Assembly: GCA_910578065.1 (NCBI GenBank)
Contig: CAJTPB010000009.1
Coordinates: forward strand, 22,919-86,918
DNA length: 64,000 nt
Direction of reading: 5' to 3'
Source: an uncultured Christensenella sp.
GTDB taxonomy: Bacteria > Bacillota > Clostridia > Christensenellales > Borkfalkiaceae
Notes under the pieces: generated by a model
What the model saw: only the letters and a program-made list of their open reading frames with translations
What the model was told of the DNA's origin: nothing
Database searches by the model: none
Translations under genes and position numbers: made by a program
Shown here: positions 51,934 to 59,659 of the stretch, in pieces
Numbering within the stretch: position 1 is the first letter of the stretch
Layout: each line of letters starts with the position of its first letter

Positions 51934-51943
51934 TCGCGGTTTC

Positions 51944-51985
51944 AAAGAAAGAAGGGCGGGAAGATCTGCCCTTCTTTCTTTGGTA
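51944..51985. terminator. Terminator of the AraC/GyrI gene
   Basis: Perfect 14-bp stem AAAGAAAGAAGGGC (51944-51957) / GCCCTTCTTTCTTT (51968-51981). Confidence 0.8.
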
Positions 51986-51992
51986 AAATAAC

Positions 51993-52021
51993 TTGTAATT
52001 TCCGCTTTTCCGTGTTATAAT
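51993..52021 (+). promoter_or_regulatory. Promoter of the prmA operon, predicted leaderless
   Basis: TTGTAA, 17 nt, TATAAT, then GCGGGT and the prmA ATG at 52028. Confidence 0.8.
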
Positions 52022-52027
52022 GCGGGT

Positions 52028-52978
52028 ATGAAATACATCGAACTTACCGTAAGAACGACGACGGAAGGCAGCGAACTCGTTGCCGACGTAATGTGGAATT
52101 ACACCACGCACGGGGTAACCGTGTGCGACGTAAACGATATTATCGCCTTGCAGCGCGACAGCACCGTTTATTGGGATTATATGGAAGAAGATCTGGCGCG
52201 CTCCGTACAGACGGACGTGCTTGTAAAGTGCTTTCTCTCCCTCGAAAAAGCGGAAGAAACCGCTTCGGCGATCATGCGCGATATCTTCGCGCGCAAGGAA
52301 ATGAGCGGCGGAGCCATCGACTTCGGCACGTTGGAAGAGGGCAAGCGGGAAATCGACGGCGACGATTGGATCGACGTATGGAAAAAGCATTTCCGCCCCT
52401 TGCATATCGGTTCGAAAGTGGTGATCGTGCCCGAATGGATCGCATACGAAAAGAAAGAGCACGAAATAACGGTAACGCTCGATTCGAATATGGCGTTCGG
52501 CACGGGAGAGCACGAAACCACCTCTATGTGTTTGGAACTGTTGCAGGAATGCGTAAAGCAGGGGGATACCTGTATCGACGTAGGTTGCGGAAGCGGCATT
52601 TTGGGCATTGCGGCGGCGAAGCTGGGCGCGGGCAAGTGCTATCTTACCGATATCGACACCATCGCCGTGCAGAGCGCCACGCACAACTGTGAAAAGAACG
52701 GCGTTTCGCAAAAAGTTACCGTCGCGCATGCCAATCTGTTAGACGACGCGCAGGTAAAAGGGAACGTGGTGTTTGCCAATATCACGGCGGAAGTGCTTGC
52801 CATGCTCGCGCCCTCCATTCCGAAAAATTTAAAAGAAGACGGCATTTTGATTTTAAGCGGAATTATCCAAAGCCGTTTAACGCTTGTAAAAGAAGCGTAT
52901 GCGGCGGTCGGGCTGTCCGTCGTCGAAGAGCGGCGCAAAGGGGAATGGTACGCGTTGAAACTGCGCTTTTTACGCTAA
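52028..52978 (+). CDS. prmA: Ribosomal protein L11 methyltransferase
   Basis: A 316-residue PrmA. The N-terminal ferredoxin-like L11-binding domain (about 1-110) precedes a Rossmann methyltransferase domain with FGTGEHETTSMCLELL, DVGCGSGILGIAAAKLGA and VFANITAEVLAML. It trimethylates amino groups of L11. The start codon lies 7 nt after the -10 and has no ribosome site, so the operon mRNA is predicted leaderless. rsmE follows by 12 nt, and the pair is typical of Bacillota. Confidence 0.96.
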   Translation: MKYIELTVRTTTEGSELVADVMWNYTTHGVTVCDVNDIIALQRDSTVYWDYMEEDLARSVQTDVLVKCFLSLEKAEETASAIMRDIFARKEMSGGAIDFGTLEEGKREIDGDDWIDVWKKHFRPLHIGSKVVIVPEWIAYEKKEHEITVTLDSNMAFGTGEHETTSMCLELLQECVKQGDTCIDVGCGSGILGIAAAKLGAGKCYLTDIDTIAVQSATHNCEKNGVSQKVTVAHANLLDDAQVKGNVVFANITAEVLAMLAPSIPKNLKEDGILILSGIIQSRLTLVKEAYAAVGLSVVEERRKGEWYALKLRFLR

Positions 52979-52989
52979 GGAGAAAGGAT

Positions 52990-53706
52990 ATGTCCGCACC
53001 CAAACGGTTTTTTGTAAACGATATCGGGGAAGAAACTGAACTTACGGGGGAAGAATTCCGCCACGCAAAAAGCGTGCTGCGCCTTGCGGAAGGGGCGGAA
53101 ATCACCCTGCTCGACGGAAGCGGAACGGAGTATTCCGCAATTATCGCGCGCGTTGAAAAAGCGCGCATGATCGCCCACGTAGTGGGCAAACGATTGTCCG
53201 ATAAAGAGCCGAAAGCGGATACCTATCTGCTGCTCGGCGCGCTGAAAGGGGATAAAACGGAACTCGTCGTGCAAAAGGCGACGGAATTGGGGGCAACGAA
53301 AATCGGCGTGTTTTGCTCCCGATACTGTTCGGCTTATATCAACGAAAACAAATTGGAACGATTGCAAAAGGTCGCGCGCGAAGCGGCAAAGCAGTGCCTG
53401 CGCGCAAGCGTGCCCCAAGTGCTGTATTTCGAAACGTTCAAGGAGGCGCTTTCCTCCGCGCAGGGGTATGCAAACAAACTGTTCGCCTGCGAGTTTTTAA
53501 CGCAAAGCGAACGGCCGATCGATCGTTTATCCGGCTCTACCGCGCTGATCGTGGGCAGCGAAGGGGGCTTTACCGAAGAAGAGTTTGCGGCGGGAACAAA
53601 GGCCGGCTTTGCGGGGATATCCCTCGGCAAGCGCATACTGCGCGCCGAAACGGCGGCGATCGCGCTGCTTTCCGTTGTGCAATACGCGGCGGGGGAACTG
53701 CAATGA
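52990..53706 (+). CDS. rsmE: 16S rRNA (uracil(1498)-N(3))-methyltransferase
   Basis: SPOUT-fold RNA methyltransferase of 238 aa. The N-terminal PUA-like part starts KRFFVNDI and contains EFRHAKSVLRL; the SPOUT core has LLGALKGDKTELVVQKATELGATKIGVF, the catalytic region ARE(A)AKQCLRASVP, the SAM knot IVGSEGGFTEEE and SLGKRILRAETA. The ATG at 52990 has GGAGA upstream. Its stop overlaps the mtaB start. Confidence 0.96.
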   Translation: MSAPKRFFVNDIGEETELTGEEFRHAKSVLRLAEGAEITLLDGSGTEYSAIIARVEKARMIAHVVGKRLSDKEPKADTYLLLGALKGDKTELVVQKATELGATKIGVFCSRYCSAYINENKLERLQKVAREAAKQCLRASVPQVLYFETFKEALSSAQGYANKLFACEFLTQSERPIDRLSGSTALIVGSEGGFTEEEFAAGTKAGFAGISLGKRILRAETAAIALLSVVQYAAGELQ

Positions 53707-54929
53707 AAGCGTGCGTGTTTACCCTCGGCTGTAAGATGAACGAGGTGGAAAGCGCTTCGCTCATGCAGGGGTTGGAAGAACTCGGCTACGAGGTAACGGA
53801 TACCCTTTCTTATGCCGACGTATATGTATTGAACACCTGCGCGGTCACGGCGGAAGCGGAAAAAAAGAGCCGTCAGGCAGTGGCGCGCGTGCGCAAGTGC
53901 AATCCTTCGGCGCGCATCGTCGTATGCGGTTGCGCCTCGCACAATCACCCGCAGGCGTTTGCGCAAAAGGCGGGGGTAACGCTTGTTACGGGGGCGCGCA
54001 GAAAAGATAAGGTGCTTTCTCTGTTGCGGGAAGAAGGCGTTTTCCCCGACGGGGAAGAGGGCGGCTTTTGCGAACTGCCCGCGCCCAAGCGCACCAAAAC
54101 GCGCGCGTTTTTGCGCATTCAAGACGGCTGCAACAACTTTTGTTCTTATTGTTTGATTCCTTACCTGCGCGGGCGCACCCGCTCGCGTTCGAAAGAGGCG
54201 ATCGTAAACGAGGCGGCGCTCTGCGGGGCGAAAGAAATCGTTTTAACGGGCATCGATATCTCTTCCTATCGCGACGGCGAAACGGATTTGAGCGGGCTTT
54301 TAACGGTGCTTTCCGCTTTGCCCGCACGCGTGCGTTTGGGCTCGCTAGAAGCGGGCGTTATAACCGAAGAATTTCTTGCGCAGATGAAAGAGGCGAAAAA
54401 CGTCGTGCCGCACTTTCATTTATCCTTGCAAAGCGGCTCTTCCGCGGTGTTAAAAAAGATGAACCGCCATTACACGCGGGAAGAATATCTGAATAAGTGC
54501 CGTATGATCTATAACGCGTTTCCTTCCGCCGCAATCACGACGGATATCATCGCGGGCTTTCCCACCGAAACGGAAGAAGACTTTTTGCAGTCGGTTTCCA
54601 TTATCGCAGAAGCGGGATTCGCGCGCGTGCACTGTTTTGCGTATTCCCCGCGCGAGGGCACCCTTTCGGCGAAGATGAAAGATCTGCCCGCCGAAGTTAA
54701 GCGGCAGCGTACGGAACGGCTGATCCGCGCGGCGGAAGCCGCCGAACAAAATTATCTTGCGCGCTTTATGGGAAGCGAACAAACGGTGCTCTTCGAAGAA
54801 GAGGGCGGCTATACCGAAAATTATATCCGCGTATACGCGCAGGGCGCGCGCGAGGGCAGTTTGTGCCGCGTAATTTTAAAAGAAAGGTATCAAGACGGCG
54901 TACGCGCCGAAATTTTAAAGGAGTTATAA
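53703..54929 (+). CDS. mtaB: tRNA t6A37 methylthiotransferase MtaB
   Basis: A radical SAM methylthiotransferase of 408 aa that adds a methylthio group to t6A37 of tRNAs reading ANN codons. Domains: UPF0004 N-terminal domain with three cluster Cys (FTLGCKMNEVES, LNTCAVT, VVCGCAS), radical SAM motif CNNFCSYC, and a TRAM domain at the end (VLFEEEGGYTENY). It starts at 53703 (ATGA overlap with rsmE). Confidence 0.96.
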   Translation: MKACVFTLGCKMNEVESASLMQGLEELGYEVTDTLSYADVYVLNTCAVTAEAEKKSRQAVARVRKCNPSARIVVCGCASHNHPQAFAQKAGVTLVTGARRKDKVLSLLREEGVFPDGEEGGFCELPAPKRTKTRAFLRIQDGCNNFCSYCLIPYLRGRTRSRSKEAIVNEAALCGAKEIVLTGIDISSYRDGETDLSGLLTVLSALPARVRLGSLEAGVITEEFLAQMKEAKNVVPHFHLSLQSGSSAVLKKMNRHYTREEYLNKCRMIYNAFPSAAITTDIIAGFPTETEEDFLQSVSIIAEAGFARVHCFAYSPREGTLSAKMKDLPAEVKRQRTERLIRAAEAAEQNYLARFMGSEQTVLFEEEGGYTENYIRVYAQGAREGSLCRVILKERYQDGVRAEILKEL

Positions 54930-54930
54930 C

Positions 54931-55269
54931 ATGACGGACAACTGTATTTTCTGTAAAATCGCAGCGGGGGAAATTCCTTCGCAAAAGGTGTACGAAGATG
55001 AAGAAACGGTGGTTTTTCGCGATATCGAGCCGAAGGCGAAGATCCACTTGCTGTGCGTGCCCAAAGATCATTTTGCGTATCTTTCCGAATTGACCGAAGT
55101 CCGCGCCCGCCTGTTGGGCAGGCTGATGCAAAAGATCGCGGAACATAAAGACGAATGGGGGCTTTCGCAGGGATACCGCCTTGTGATCAACCAAGGGGAA
55201 AACGCGGGGCAAACGGTAAACCATTTGCATATTCACGTTCTCGGCGGCGAAACGCTCGAATGGGAATAA
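54931..55269 (+). CDS. hinT: HIT-family purine nucleoside phosphoramidase (HinT)
   Basis: A 112-residue histidine-triad protein. NCIFCKIAAGEIPSQKVYEDE opens it and the active site is NHLHIHVLGG near the C-terminus. It hydrolyses AMP-lysine-type phosphoramidates. It starts 1 nt after the mtaB stop with GGAG in place. Confidence 0.96.
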   Translation: MTDNCIFCKIAAGEIPSQKVYEDEETVVFRDIEPKAKIHLLCVPKDHFAYLSELTEVRARLLGRLMQKIAEHKDEWGLSQGYRLVINQGENAGQTVNHLHIHVLGGETLEWE

Positions 55270-55271
55270 CT

Positions 55272-55901
55272 ATGAAAACGGTATATATTTATCTGTTCGA
55301 TACCTTTTCCGATTGGGAGATCAGTTACGTATTAGAGTTGTTTTCTTGGCAGAATAAATTGCCCGCTCCTTCCTTTCAAGTGCGTACGGTCGGGGCGGAA
55401 AAGCGGGCTTATCGCTCCCTTTGCGGCGTAACGGTATTGCCCGACTGCGCGCTGAACGAAATAGACGAATGTCAGATGGCGGCGCTGCTGCTTCCCGGCG
55501 GTTACCGCTGGGGGGAAGCGGAAAACGCGCCCGTGCTCGATTTGGCGCAATCGTGTTTGCAAAAAGGCGTTGTCGTCGGCGCGATCTGCGGGGCGACGCT
55601 CGCCCTTGCCGAACGCGGCTGTTTAAACGATCGCGCGCATACGAGCAACATGCCCGAATACCTGCTTTCCGCAAAGGCATATACGGGGCAGGCGCGGTAC
55701 GTTGCACAAAAAGCGGCGCGCGATAAAAACCTTGTTACCGCGGGCGCGGCGGGCAGTTTGGAATGGGCAAAGCTGATCGCGCAGGCGCTAAGCGCGTACC
55801 CGCAAGAAGCGCTTGAAAACTGGTACCGCTATTACGCAAGCGCGAATGCGGAATACTTTTTAAAATTCGTTTCTTATATCCAATCGCAGGCAAAAAATTA
55901 A
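55272..55901 (+). CDS. DJ-1/PfpI-family protein
   Basis: A 209-residue class I glutamine-amidotransferase-like protein. The nucleophile elbow is GAICGATLALA (Cys near residue 104), with an upstream Glu in the first strand region (YLFDTFSDWE) and a long C-terminal helix. Family members act as glyoxalase/deglycase, protease or kinase-like sensors; the exact function is unknown. It is the last gene of the prmA operon. Confidence 0.88.
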   Translation: MKTVYIYLFDTFSDWEISYVLELFSWQNKLPAPSFQVRTVGAEKRAYRSLCGVTVLPDCALNEIDECQMAALLLPGGYRWGEAENAPVLDLAQSCLQKGVVVGAICGATLALAERGCLNDRAHTSNMPEYLLSAKAYTGQARYVAQKAARDKNLVTAGAAGSLEWAKLIAQALSAYPQEALENWYRYYASANAEYFLKFVSYIQSQAKN

Positions 55902-55933
55902 CGCGTATAAATTACGCGTAACCTGTCAACAAT

Positions 55934-55964
55934 CTTCCCGTCGTATTCGGCGGGAGGTTTTTTT
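55934..55964 (+). terminator. Terminator hairpin that hides the ribosome site of the next gene
   Basis: Stem CTTCCCG (55934-55940) / CGGGAGG (55951-55957) followed by T7, then immediately ATG at 55965. The 3' arm contains GGGAGG, the only ribosome site of the gene that follows. An outer AACCT/AGGTT pairing is also possible. Confidence 0.65.
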
Positions 55965-56396
55965 ATGCGCGCAAAGTTGATTCATACGGCGATCGGAATC
56001 GCCGCTCTGCTGTGTTCGTTCGCATGCGTACTGTTTGCGTGCGTGATAGGCGCTGCTCCCGTGTTCGAAGGGGGAAAGGGTTACGAATTTTACATGGGGG
56101 CGAATTCCTCTTCCCTCGTCGTGCCTTCGAACAATCCTGCGCTCGATAAATTGCTGTTGGGCAAAGTCGCGGGGGAAAAGGCGGAATACGAAAATATTGA
56201 TATCAAACTGCTGGAAGCGCGCTTTCATGCCCGTTTACAGTTTATAGAAGAAGCCTGCGGCGTGACCAATTATTATTACCGCTCGCCCGATTTGGGCGAT
56301 TGCGTGTACGTAAACGGCTATGCGGTGAATCTTCACATCGCGGTAAGCGGAAGCCGTGCGGCGGCGGGCACTCCGCTCATTTTCGGGGGAATATAA
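55965..56396 (+). CDS. Exported or membrane-anchored protein of unknown function (143 aa)
   Basis: Not recognised. Residues 1-30 form a membrane helix or signal (AAL LCSFACVLFACVIGAAPVF region) with two Cys. The rest is a mixed soluble domain that ends without further membrane parts. The start follows GGGAGG that is also the 3' arm of a terminator hairpin. Between it and the M23 peptidase gene lie 82 bp without a terminator, so the two may be co-transcribed. Confidence 0.55.
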   Translation: MRAKLIHTAIGIAALLCSFACVLFACVIGAAPVFEGGKGYEFYMGANSSSLVVPSNNPALDKLLLGKVAGEKAEYENIDIKLLEARFHARLQFIEEACGVTNYYYRSPDLGDCVYVNGYAVNLHIAVSGSRAAAGTPLIFGGI

Positions 56397-56478
56397 CTTT
56401 AAAAAAATTTTTTCCGATCGCATGTATAAAAAAAGAGCGGCAGGGAAATCATCTACATAGAAAAATTTGGAGGACATT

Positions 56479-57126
56479 ATGAAAGAAAAAACGACTGCAA
56501 AACGTAAAGTGATTTATTACGTAATTCTGGCGGCAAGCGTATTGCTTTTAACCGTCGCTACCGTGCTCACCGTTTATTTCGTTGCGGGCGGGAAGGATGT
56601 ATTGGAAGTACCCGATCCCCCTCAGCAGGAACAACCGGATAAGCCTACGGGACCTTCCGAACCGGACAAGCCCACGGGACCTTCCGAACCGGATAACCCT
56701 ACCGGCGGCGACGGCGTGAAGTTTGTAAATCCCGTTGCGGCGCTGCAAGTGACGAACGGTTACGACTTTTACCACAACCAAACGTTAAATTGGTTCTACG
56801 AACATCAGGGCGTCGATATCGCCGCGGCGGAAGGTACGGAAGTATTTTCCATGGCAGACGGCACTGTGGAAAGCGTTTCGTTCGACGAGTTGAACTGTAC
56901 GGAAATCGTCATCAGCCACGTTGACGGCGTAAAAACGGTTTACCGTTTTGTAACGGCGGCGGACGGCATTACCAAGGGCGCGAAAGTCACCAAAGGGCAG
57001 ATGATCGCAACCGTTGCCGAAGCAAAGGGCGAAGAGTATAAAGAGGGCGCGCATCTGCATTTGGAAGTGCTCGTAAACGGCAAAAACGTCGATCCGACGG
57101 AATATCTTACCATGGAAGAAAAGTAA
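56479..57126 (+). CDS. M23-family membrane-anchored peptidase (SpoIIQ-like)
   Basis: A 215-residue bitopic protein: basic cytoplasmic start, one helix (residues about 11-36), a Pro-rich spacer with two perfect PSEPDKPTG-type repeats, then a LytM domain. HQGVDIAA and HLHLEV give the conserved HxxxD and HxH zinc ligands, so it could be active as a peptidoglycan endopeptidase. The layout (helix, spacer, LytM) recalls SpoIIQ of spore formers, but no spo genes are near. GGAGG lies upstream. Confidence 0.88.
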   Translation: MKEKTTAKRKVIYYVILAASVLLLTVATVLTVYFVAGGKDVLEVPDPPQQEQPDKPTGPSEPDKPTGPSEPDNPTGGDGVKFVNPVAALQVTNGYDFYHNQTLNWFYEHQGVDIAAAEGTEVFSMADGTVESVSFDELNCTEIVISHVDGVKTVYRFVTAADGITKGAKVTKGQMIATVAEAKGEEYKEGAHLHLEVLVNGKNVDPTEYLTMEEK

Positions 57127-57193
57127 AATTTTCCCCTTAAATAAAAAAAGCGCGCAAATGCGCACTTTCCATAGGGATCAGACATGCGATTAT

Positions 57194-57229
57194 AAAAAGC
57201 TCTCGAACGATATGTTCGAGAGCTTTTTA
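57194..57229. terminator. Bidirectional terminator between convergent genes
   Basis: AAAAAGCTCTCGAAC / GTTCGAGAGCTTTTT perfect 15-bp stem with A and T runs. Confidence 0.9.
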
Positions 57230-57319
57230 CTACAAACTATTTAGAAAGACAAATTGAAATTTAACTTTGAATATGTGTTTTTATGCTTTATTTTCAATAG
57301 TTTTCGATTTGCTTTTACG

Positions 57320-57826
57320 TTAATAAACTAAATATCTTATATTTAATATAAGAATAACGACAAATGGAATTAATGCACAAATAAATAATGAACACACTAA
57401 TGCGTAAAGTAATACATCTCTTGATATATCACTCATCTTTGTTTCTTCTCTTAAACAATTACCTTTCCCGTCAATGCGAATTTTAATTGTTTTACCTTTT
57501 AACGCACCAACATCCGTACTCTGATTAGCTTTTACCATTATATAATAATCAAACCCATTTTCATCTTTATATCTAAATTCTAAAATGTAATTCCAAGTTT
57601 CATGCCCTGTCCCATTTTTATGTGCTGCATCAAATTGTGCATTTACAATTTTACCGATCTCAATGATATTTTTATTTATGTAATATTGCTCAATCTTATT
57701 AGGTAAAAAGCAAATAAGGACTGTGGAAATAATACCAAGAAAAACAACAAAGAAAATACATAATGGAGTAGGCACCGATGTACCTTTTGGCTCTTTTGGT
57801 TTCATACAGCACTTCTTTTTAGTCAT
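57320..57826 (-). CDS. Membrane protein of unknown function (168 aa, DUF3592-like layout)
   Basis: Not firmly recognised. There are two helices, at residues about 23-42 (CIFFVVFLGIISTVLICFL) and 140-162, around an extracytoplasmic domain with EFRYKDENGFDYYIMVKAN. This layout recalls DUF3592 proteins. The start has a poor ribosome site (AGAGA), but the promoter TATAAT lies about 50 nt upstream. It is more AT-rich than its neighbours, so it may be recently acquired. Confidence 0.65.
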   Translation of the reverse strand: MTKKKCCMKPKEPKGTSVPTPLCIFFVVFLGIISTVLICFLPNKIEQYYINKNIIEIGKIVNAQFDAAHKNGTGHETWNYILEFRYKDENGFDYYIMVKANQSTDVGALKGKTIKIRIDGKGNCLREETKMSDISRDVLLYALVCSLFICALIPFVVILILNIRYLVY

Positions 57827-58070
57827 ATTGTTTCTCTGCTAAATTACTGTTTATCGTGCACTCATTATATCACGAAAAATGAAAGAACGCAACCGATTGA
57901 ATTTTGCGTGCTATATAAAACATATCTATATCTCACTAGGCTACGAGTAGCCCAGTTCGTCCACGAAAAAGTACAGAAAAGGCACAGCTTAACGCTATGC
58001 CTAAATCTTTTTATTTGCATTTTATTAAATTCCCTATGGGAATTACCGTAATTCGGCGCGCTTTTTTTAT
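57827..58070. other. Intergenic region with palindromes and a possible small RNA end
   Basis: It contains GGCTACGAGTAGCC (57951-57964), related to the four-copy palindrome at 44.75 kb. It also has a hairpin AGGCAnAGC / GCTnTGCCT followed by AAATCTTTTTATTT (57979-58013), which looks like a terminator with no gene before it. A dyad ATTCCCTATGGGAAT lies at about 58029-58043. No ORF of note. Confidence 0.45.
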
Positions 58071-58139
58071 GCGGAGGGATTGATTTTTTTATTCCGATAT
58101 CGTATAATAGAAAAAAACAAAAAAGAGGGTTTTAAAATT

Positions 58140-58649
58140 ATGGATTGGTTAAACGAACATGCGGGATTGCTGGTGCTCATCACCGCGGTCATTATTATTG
58201 CGATGGTTGCGCTTGCGATCGTCATTCTTTACGGCATTCGCCGTAAAATCGCCGTACAGCGGTTAAACTTTTTGGGCTTTTATTCTACCAATACCGAAAC
58301 GCGCGAACATTACGCTAATCTCACCATCGGCAACCGCTCGCTGAACGACGTGGGGATCGCAGAGCTCGGCATTCGCAACGGCAAAGTAAACTTTCCTTTA
58401 ATCGATTTGTATAAGCAGAAAAAAGAACTTTCGCCCGACGCGCGCGTGGTGATCGAGCAGCGCAGTTCCATCAGCTTTTCGCTTACCGCGGAAGAACTGC
58501 GGCGCGTTTTGATCGACGGCGAAGAGGGCAAAAAGATTTTAAAGAAACTCAGCATTTACGCAGTCGATCTTACGGGCATCATGTATCGCGGCAAGGTAAG
58601 CGCGGTGCGCAAATTGCTTGCGGAATTGGTTGCGGCAGATAAAGCGTAG
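58140..58649 (+). CDS. Single-pass membrane protein of unknown function (169 aa)
   Basis: Not recognised. A membrane helix (LLVLITAVIIIAMVALAIVIL, residues about 10-32) is followed by a soluble domain with several Lys/Arg-rich helices. ATG 58140 has GAGGG upstream; an earlier in-frame ATG at 58080 lies in the promoter area (TTGATT-18-TATAAT). It sits 5 nt upstream of the ferredoxin-flavodoxin gene and may be in one operon with it. Confidence 0.65.
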   Translation: MDWLNEHAGLLVLITAVIIIAMVALAIVILYGIRRKIAVQRLNFLGFYSTNTETREHYANLTIGNRSLNDVGIAELGIRNGKVNFPLIDLYKQKKELSPDARVVIEQRSSISFSLTAEELRRVLIDGEEGKKILKKLSIYAVDLTGIMYRGKVSAVRKLLAELVAADKA

Positions 58650-58654
58650 GCGGA

Positions 58655-59416
58655 ATGATCTGCGTCTATTTCAGCGGAACGGGAAATACGAAATACTGCG
58701 CCGAGCGTTTTTTAAAAGCGCTCGGCGAAACCGTAACCGGTTATTCCATAGAAGACGAAAACGTACGGCAAGCCGTTGGTAATTGCGAACGGTTGATATT
58801 CGCTTATCCCGTTTATTACAGCGCGCTGCCTAAAATCGTTTTCGATTTTATTACGCAAAACGCCGCATTGTGGAAGGGGAAAAAGATCTTTATCCTGTGC
58901 ACCATGGGGCTGTTCAGCGGCGACGGCGCGGGGGTATCCGCGCGGCTGTTCCGAAGGTACGGAGCAAGCGTTTTAGGCGGTTTGCATGTAAAAATGCCCG
59001 ATTGCATCGGCGACGTTAAATTATTGAAAAAGCCGTTAAGCAAAAACCGAAAGATCGTTGCGGAGGCGAACGAAAAAATTTCCCGCGCGGCGCGGCGTAT
59101 TTCGGCGGGCGCGTATCCGCAAAACGGTTTGGGCGTGTTCGATCGGCTTGCGGGGCTGTTTTTTCAGCGGCTGTATTTCGGCGGAAAAACAAAGCGGTAT
59201 TACGGGGGCATAAAAGCCGATCCTCATAAATGCGTCGGTTGCGGCGCGTGCGTTTCTCTGTGCCCGATGAGGAATATCTTTTTAGCGGAAAAGGGCGTTT
59301 GCTTTGCGGGAAAATGTACCATGTGTTACCGCTGTTTTGCCAACTGTCCGCAAAAGGCGATCACGGTTATCGGCAAACGCGTGTACGATCAAAATAAAGT
59401 GCAAAACTATTTATAA
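58655..59416 (+). CDS. EFR1-type flavodoxin plus 4Fe-4S ferredoxin protein
   Basis: A 253-residue redox protein. The N-terminal flavodoxin fold starts VYFSGTGNTKYCA (FMN-binding loop). The C-terminal part has two ferredoxin motifs, CVGCGACVSLCP and CTMCYRCFANCP. This joined layout (FMN plus 2[4Fe-4S]) is the EFR1 family of anaerobes; it probably shuttles electrons in a membrane-near reduction. Its redox partner is unknown. Confidence 0.9.
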   Translation: MICVYFSGTGNTKYCAERFLKALGETVTGYSIEDENVRQAVGNCERLIFAYPVYYSALPKIVFDFITQNAALWKGKKIFILCTMGLFSGDGAGVSARLFRRYGASVLGGLHVKMPDCIGDVKLLKKPLSKNRKIVAEANEKISRAARRISAGAYPQNGLGVFDRLAGLFFQRLYFGGKTKRYYGGIKADPHKCVGCGACVSLCPMRNIFLAEKGVCFAGKCTMCYRCFANCPQKAITVIGKRVYDQNKVQNYL

Positions 59417-59600
59417 GCGGTTACGGAAATATCTATTGCGCCCTCGTTTATGTGGCGGTCGTTTATCCGCTTTGCGGGTAACTCAATTTATATGCGGTTC
59501 GCATGGATATCCATTGCGCGCTCGTTTATGCGGCGGTTATTTATTACGAAGTTTACAGGCGAAAATATTTGCAAGCGGATTGCCCGCGCACAGGGGAATA
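59417..59600. repeat. Imperfect direct repeat after the ferredoxin gene
   Basis: 59418-59472 and 59494-59545 share the pattern GGTT-CG-A-GGATATC-ATTGCG-CTCGTTTATG-GGCGGT. The spacing is about 76 bp. Meaning unknown. No gene lies in 59417-59659 apart from the terminator-like hairpin at 59622. Confidence 0.4.
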
Positions 59601-59621
59601 CCTTTCAAAAAAAACTCATAC

Positions 59622-59659
59622 AATAACCTGTCCGAACATATCGGGGAGGTTATTTTTTT
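59622..59659 (+). terminator. Second terminator hairpin that hides a ribosome site
   Basis: AATAACCT (59622-59629) / AGGTTATT (59647-59654), inner TCC/GGG, then T7 and ATG at 59660. GGGGAGG in the 3' arm is the ribosome site of the peptidase gene. The same plan occurs before 55965. Confidence 0.65.
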
